The position numbers and the translations under genes were made by a program. 64,000 nt of DNA from the NCBI GenBank assembly GCA_006538405.1, contig BJKQ01000004.1:930001-994000 (forward strand). Direction: 5' to 3'. Numbering within the stretch: the first letter of the stretch is position 1; the number at the start of each line of letters is the position of its first letter. Below, piece after piece: positions 58,882-64,000 of this stretch. The notes under the pieces were generated by a model. It was not told where the DNA came from, ran no database searches, and saw only the letters and a program-made list of their open reading frames with translations. The DNA comes from Hansfordia pulvinata (taxonomy: Eukaryota; Ascomycota; Sordariomycetes; Xylariales).

Positions 58882-59714
58882 GTTTGCTTAGGGGCCTGGG
58901 GCGGCTTAAATGAGGAGTCAGGGCGGGGGCAGCCAGCTCAAGAAGCAGGCTTTGGGACAGATGGAAAGCGGCGTCGAGGGCGAGGTTCTTTGTCTGATTC
59001 GAGGGAAGCAGGAGGAGGAAGCTGCCGCCGACGTCAATGTCCATTGCCACGAGTACCTACTCTGTACTGGCGCATTGGTGCGGCAGGCGCGACGCGTGAA
59101 GCTGATGGCCAAGCAAGCGAGTACTCGTACGAGTACCCGGCCCTACTTTAGGTATGTAAGTACTGCGAGAACAATCAGTGCCAATATGCAAGTACCTCGT
59201 GTATGTATCCAGCGCGCCTGAATACATACAACTCTTTGAAGCAGGTATCTAAGTACATCCAGCATCGATATCCGACCTTCAACTGCTCGTATCCGGATCC
59301 GACTTTAATGGATGTGGTCAAGGTACCTCCGTACCGGTCTGCTTTAACAAGGGGAAGCCCTCGACGTCACAAGGCGCCCGCGGTGAAGCGGGTTCGACAT
59401 CACCCGCCCTCACTCACATGGACACGGGTTGCCTGCACTGCCTGCGCCTGCTGGACTGACCACCTTTGGCCGGCCTTGTCTTGCCGCGTCGCTCCCATCC
59501 ATTCTCTCTCCGCCTCAAGGACCAGAGCCTCACTTGCGTGCTCGGAAATGTCTGTCTCTTCGTTCCGGGGCTTTTTGATTCCTCGTCCTCACACGGCCGC
59601 CTCCGTCTCCGTCCGTCCCTGAACTCGCCCGTCGCGGTGCCGACCACCACCCCATATCGTCCCCGACAATCGTCGCCCTTTGCCGCCCGCTCCGCCTCTC
59701 CCCGCTCTGCCACC
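58882..59714. other. Divergent intergenic: unknown gene and ATG14 promoters
   Basis: No supported gene. It holds a perfect 16-base palindrome GTACTCGTACGAGTAC at 59121-59136, more GTACC words (59235, 59322), and a pyrimidine-rich ATG14 leader (59470-59710). Confidence 0.55.
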
Positions 59715-61372
59715 ATGAACTGCGACATCTGTCAGCGAGCCCACCACTCGAAGCGCCTGCCCTTCCTGTGCGCCGTCGATGCCCGCAACAGACTATACGA
59801 CGGGCGCGTCGCCAGCGCCCGCCTCCTCATGGACATGGCCGACGTCGAAGCCCGGGTGAACCAGCACCTCGAGGATGCCAAGAGCGCCGCCCAGGGCGCT
59901 CCTCACGAGCGGCCCTCGCGCGCCTACCTCGACACCTGCGTCTCCGACGAGCACCAGGCCAGGGCCCGCACCCAGAGAATCATCGAGTCCGCCGATCGCT
60001 TGCGCGATAAGATCGCAGCAGCCCGGCTCGATATTCAGGAGCGCAAGGCCAGCATCGCCCGCCGCTCTGCCCGCATCGCCACAGCCTCCCCTGAAAGACG
60101 GGAGAGGCAGTTGGAAGAGACGAAGCGCGCAACCAAGATGACTCGCTACACGTGGGATCGCGAGTACGAGGCCATGGCCCATTATCGCGGGGCTCTTTGC
60201 TCCGAGGTTGCCAAGCTCTACAGGCTGCAGAAAGTCCGTCGCGGGAATCCCGTGCGCTTCGAGTATAAGATTGGCGGAATCGACATTATCGACCTGCACC
60301 AGATGAACAGTGAGCCCCCCCCCCCCCCCCCCCCCTGCCGTTCCTTTTATTTTCCGGCCTAGCGACGCGAGCTGACCAAGCCCAAGACGCTGCCCCTGAG
60401 GTGATATCTGCCTCTCTGGCACATGTCACCCACCTCCTGTGGTTGACCTCCCACTACCTGGCTGTCCGCCTGCCCGCGGAGATCACGCTGCCTCACAACG
60501 ATTATCCTCGTCCGACAATCTTCCACCTGCAGACGTCTTACCAGCACGGCCCGTTGCTTTTCCCCGGAACGGCTCCCTCGTCGCCCGACATGCGCGATCG
60601 CAGCAGCCAGCATATTCCACACCCACGGCCCCTTTTCATCGACAAGAGCCTGCACACGCTTGCTAAGGAGGACAGTTCGGCCTATTCGTCATTCATCGAG
60701 GCTGTCTGCCTCCTAGCGTACGACATCGCCTGGCTCTGCCGAACCCAGGGCGTCTCCGCCAACGACAACGGCGTCCCGAACCTCGACGACTTCTTCTGCA
60801 TGGGCCGCAACATGTACAACCTGGTCATGTCATCCTCTTTCCCACAGAACCCGCAGCCCCAATTCTCAGACCACACGGCATCCGGAGCCCGAGACGCAAA
60901 CGATCAGTACATACCCGGGCGCAACTCTTCGGAACTTGGCAGCACGGCTCCTCGGGTAGGGCTGTACTCCCACGGCACTGCGCACAACTTCCTGGGCAGC
61001 TCGGCCGGCACAGAACTGACGCGCTCCTTCCGACTGCCAAATCCGCTTAAGATTGCCGACCGCCTCAAGACGCGCCTGTTGCACGAGAATCCGGCTCGCG
61101 ACTGGGAGCTTGTGGAGAACGAGACCGTTGAGTCGGAGAACACGATTGACGAGGGTGTCCTTGTGGGAGGCGCAGCACCGCAACGTCTTGCCCCTGGCGA
61201 TCGGGCCGCGAGATTCGGCATCGAGAGCTACATGAGCGTTAACACCCTCAGGGTCGCCTCGCATCGGCCGGCGGAGGGCGCTGCCGGCGACGAAGTCAAG
61301 GTAGCGACAGATGGGAAGGAGCCGCAGCGAGAAAGAGGCTCGAATGGCTGGACAAAGATCAAGCCGCGGTAG
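59715..61372 (+). CDS. ATG14: Autophagy-related protein 14 (Atg14/Barkor)
   Basis: Two exons, 59715-60309 and 60387-61372, encode 526 residues; the 77-nt intron is in phase. Atg14 is the autophagy-specific subunit of the class III PI3-kinase complex I (Vps34, Vps15, Atg6/Beclin) and directs it to the autophagosome assembly site. The N-terminus has the conserved Cys cluster 'MNCDICQRAHHSKRLPFLCA' (Cys3, Cys6, Cys19). A long Arg/Glu/Ala-rich coiled coil follows (about 85-180). Exon 2 starts in the Atg14 domain: 'SASLAHVTHLLWLTSHYLAV', 'LPAEITLPHNDYPRP', 'AYSSFIEAVCLLAYDIAWLC'. The C-terminal ~150 residues are disordered apart from an amphipathic patch around 'NPLKIADRLKTRLLHENPA'. The intron carries 21 consecutive C starting five bases after the donor. 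Confidence 0.92.
60315..60335 (+). repeat. Poly(C) tract of 21 in the ATG14 intron
   Basis: Twenty-one consecutive C directly follow the donor GTGAG in a 77-nt intron, so the donor and the tract almost touch. Confidence 0.9.
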
Positions 61373-62846
61373 CTGAAGTCCGGAGATGAATAGCATCGGG
61401 CTATCTGAGGATAGCACTGGAACACATGGCGCACGCGATACCCCCCCGTAGATTTTTGTCTTACAATATATGATTCGCATTTCCGACTTTCTGTTCTCCC
61501 TTAGCAGCGTCGTTTTGGCCATGTTCGCGAAGTTTGAAGTTCTTGGCATCTTATGGCGAACCAGCTACGTCAGGATCCTCGGATGTGATTCGTCTGCGGC
61601 GCGATCTAGTCATCGAGCCCATCATGCTGCTGGTCTTAGCCCATTCTCACAGAGCATCAAGCCGGGGCCGAAACCTCGCAGGAGCTGTGCTATATGCCAC
61701 GCCGCAGGCCCAATCGCGCTTTGCGATGTGCTGGCCCTTCATTGCACCACATCCAAGAACTGGTCTGCCGAGACTGCGGCCCGCACGCAGACTTATTAGA
61801 TTATTGCATTTTTTTGGTGAAATGAATTCTTCAAATGCTGTACCCAAGCAAAGCCGCCCGGAAGCGAAACCTTCCGGAGATAGCTTGGCCGGTCAATCAA
61901 TCATCGATGGGCGCTGGTATTGCGGCGCCTTGCGAGCCATGAAGCTGAATGATGTGCCCCGAAATGACGGCAGAGATCCGGATTTGCCTCCCGATCAACA
62001 CCCAGGCCGTACCTGAATCGGCCCGCATGGTCTGGCGGCTAGAAGTCCACGCGGGAAGCTCGATGCAGCAGCATCTGCGCGTTTAGAAGGCATCTTACCC
62101 ATTATTTGACGTTTTTGAAGTGCCGCTGCCAGTCGGCGGTCATCCGCTTAGTCTCGTGAGCACCGTCACTTCACTCAGCATAGACAAGTCACACCAGTCA
62201 CAGAGATCATCATGGGTAATATTTCGCAATGCAAGTCAACCTTCTCAATTCGCCCAGACACGCCGCGCTCGAGCGGGCCACCGGGGCCACGCCAGGTTCA
62301 TAGCTGGGGTTCTCGAGCGCCGGCCAAGTAACAATCGAAATCAACTAAAAAAAAAAAAAACGTGCCGCGCAATGAAAAAAGACAACTAAGAAACCTGAAC
62401 AGAAAATCGACCATAACTCCGGACCGGAAATCAACTAACGAGACGACCTAAGAAAACGAACCGAAACGAACCGAAACCATGACCAATCTTCCTGGCGCCG
62501 CGCTCTGATGAATAAAGAAAAAGAAAAAGAAAAGGAAAGAAAAAGACCACGCCGAACCAAGCAGGACCAAGACCTGCGTCTGTAATATACTTTTTCCCTG
62601 CCCATTCTCGGGGCCAAGAGAAAACACCACACCAGACCAAAGACCCTGAAAACCGCCATCATATTCCACCTGGCCAGAGGCCGCCCGGCACGAGGAAAAC
62701 ACAACCAAACCCACAAGACCAAAGACCAGAGACTCGAGGGGAACCAGGACCCGCCAGACAACAACCAACGAAGACCAGACCAAAGACGAAGGCCAGACAG
62801 ACAAAGCCCTGTGACAAGCGAGCGCCAGGCGAGGAAGAGGGGGGCA
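61373..62846. other. Convergent intergenic: ATG14 3' flank and A/C-rich tract
   Basis: No supported gene. 61373-61560 is the AT-richer ATG14 3' flank. From about 62340 to 62815 the plus strand is very T-poor and A/C-rich, with repeated words such as ACCAGACCAAAGACC and GAACCGAAACGAACCG; this is the 3' flank of the minus-strand gene that follows. Confidence 0.55.
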
Positions 62847-64000
62847 TCATCTCTCCTCCCCCTGGTCTCTCCTCGCCCCGCGCTCCGCGTCGCTCATCCT
62901 CTGCCCGCCGAAGACGACGCGCTGCTGCAGCAGCTGCACGCGGCTCTGGTCCATGGCGCGCAGCAGCTCAGGCTCGAAGCCCCTCGCGTACCTGTCCTCG
63001 GGCGCGCGCGGGGTCGAGTCGGCGCGCAAGGGGGCCGCGGGCGGCAGGGGTCGCGGCTGGCGCGGGCGACGCGGCGGCATGAACATGGACGGCGTGCCGC
63101 CCCGACGGCTGCCCTCGGCCCTGGTCCTCTTGGGCTGGGCGTTGTCGTTGGGGCGGTCCGCGTCCGTGACCTGGTTGTCGTTGCCGCCGTTGCCGTTGCC
63201 GTTGGTGTCGCCGCTGCTGCCGGTGTTGCCCCCGTCGGCGTCGGTGGGACCCTGGTCGTCGTCTGCCTCGCGCTCTCGCTTCCGCCGCTCCTCGCTAGGC
63301 GAGCCAACCGCGGCACCGCGCGCGGCCATGGCGTCCAGCCGCCTCTGCTCGGTGGCCTGCCGGACCGCCGCGAAGTGTGCCTGTGCGGCCGGGGACGCGG
63401 AGCCTGCCTCACGGGCGCGAGCAGCGGCGCGTGCCGCCTGCGTGGAGGGCCCGCCCTCGCCGGTCTGCGGCGTCGCCGTCGCCGAGGCCCCGTACTGGAA
63501 GATGGCCGGCCTCGTCGCCCCTGTGTCCTGAGGCTGAGACGGGCGGGCCACCTCTCGCTGCTGGGGTCGCTCTTGATTGGTGGCGACGGCGGGGGTGGTG
63601 GGCAGCGAAGGCATCGCGAGAGGCAGAGGCTGGGCCTCCTCCTGTGGCTGCTCGGGCTCGGCCTGGTCGGTGGCAGGTGGCAGCGAAGGCATGGCAAGAG
63701 GCAGAGGCTGCTGCTGCTCTGGCTGCTGAGGCTGTGTCTGGGCCTGTTCGCCCTCTGCCTCTGCCGCCTGGGCCTCCTGCTGCAGCTGCTCCTCGGCGCA
63801 CTGGTCCTCCTGCTGCTCTTGCTCGGTCGTGGACTGGTCACCCATGTTGTTGGGGATGGTGACCCGGGTCCAGCCGGCAGAGGCAGCGCGCGGCGGCTGC
63901 TCAGACTGGCGATGGCGCTTGGCCTCCTCGTCCTCGTCCGCCCCTCCTCGATGCCCCGCTTCAGGCCCTCGGCGGGCGGCGCAGCCTGTGCAGCGGCGAT
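62847..64000 (-). CDS. Partial Gln/Glu/Pro-rich protein of unknown function, 5' end outside the window
   Basis: The 3' part of a minus-strand gene ends at 62847. An internal ATG at 63845 opens 332 codons, but coding-like sequence continues upstream in the same frame ('EAKRHRQSEQPPRAASAGW', 'TRVTIPNNMGDQ') and then, after a run of four C (plus strand, 63941-63944), in a neighbouring frame ('QAAPPAEGLKRGIEEG') to the window edge. So the true start lies beyond 64000 and the run is probably one base short. The protein is low-complexity: Gln/Glu-rich near 63700-63830, a twice-used decapeptide 'PLPLAMPSLP', an Ala-rich helix, a Gly/Asn/Asp-rich stretch, and a basic 'QPKRTRAEGSRRGG' that could be nuclear. 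No domain is recognised. Confidence 0.6.
   Translation of the reverse strand, partial: RRCTGCAARRGPEAGHRGGADEDEEAKRHRQSEQPPRAASAGWTRVTIPNNMGDQSTTEQEQQEDQCAEEQLQQEAQAAEAEGEQAQTQPQQPEQQQPLPLAMPSLPPATDQAEPEQPQEEAQPLPLAMPSLPTTPAVATNQERPQQREVARPSQPQDTGATRPAIFQYGASATATPQTGEGGPSTQAARAAARAREAGSASPAAQAHFAAVRQATEQRRLDAMAARGAAVGSPSEERRKREREADDDQGPTDADGGNTGSSGDTNGNGNGGNDNQVTDADRPNDNAQPKRTRAEGSRRGGTPSMFMPPRRPRQPRPLPPAAPLRADSTPRAPEDRYARGFEPELLRAMDQSRVQLLQQRVVFGGQRMSDAERGARRDQGEER

Overview
The window is nuclear DNA from a filamentous ascomycete (Pezizomycotina, most likely Sordariomycetes). The evidence is short GT-AG introns with CTAAC or CTGAC-like branch sites, GC-rich coding sequence, and clear fungal orthologues of SEC17, RRP12, VTI1, COX11, ATG14 and the filamentous-fungal amidotransferase subunit Gta3. 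I cannot name the species. Sixteen protein-coding genes are supported, most with exon structures rebuilt by splice signal and phase. There is no sign of prokaryotic operons, CRISPR arrays, transposons or rDNA, and I recognise no tRNA.

Layout. 1-4.9 kb is gene-free. 4.9-11 kb holds a DUF726 hydrolase-like gene (+), gta3 (-) and a small-molecule-type methyltransferase (-). 12.8-20.6 kb is a housekeeping block: SEC17 (+), RRP12 (+) and VTI1 (-). 23.4-30.6 kb holds a FAD amine-oxidase-like gene, COX11 and a LaeA-type methyltransferase, all (+). 31-38.3 kb holds an M13 metallopeptidase and an arylsulfotransferase-like secreted protein (both -). A gene-poor stretch of about 8.3 kb follows. 46.6-52.6 kb is a very large hybrid histidine kinase (+). 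Then come a small secreted Cys-rich protein (-), a DUF3807-type protein (-), an unrecognised four-exon protein (-), ATG14 (+), and the 3' part of a Gln/Glu-rich gene (-) that leaves the window.

Themes. Several genes serve membrane traffic and autophagy: SEC17 and VTI1 act in SNARE cycling and ATG14 in the PI3-kinase complex. COX11 and gta3 are mitochondrial. The genes do not form an obvious metabolic cluster. Two of them, the methyltransferases, belong to families common in secondary metabolism, but no backbone enzyme lies nearby.

Most striking observations. (1) Five genes show an apparent one-base deficit in a C/G homopolymer (near 10659, 20602, 28505, 36897 and 63941). Restoring one base gives the right phase in each case, which points to systematic consensus error rather than five pseudogenes. 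(2) Introns of SEC17 and ATG14 carry uninterrupted C tracts of 24 and 21 bases. (3) Intergenic DNA is crowded with GGTACC- and GAGTACTC-type palindromic words that are rare in the genes. (4) The histidine kinase carries an extra, apparently degenerate receiver-like domain. (5) A 20-nt microexon is inferred in the LaeA-type methyltransferase. I did not find a clearly new multi-gene system.
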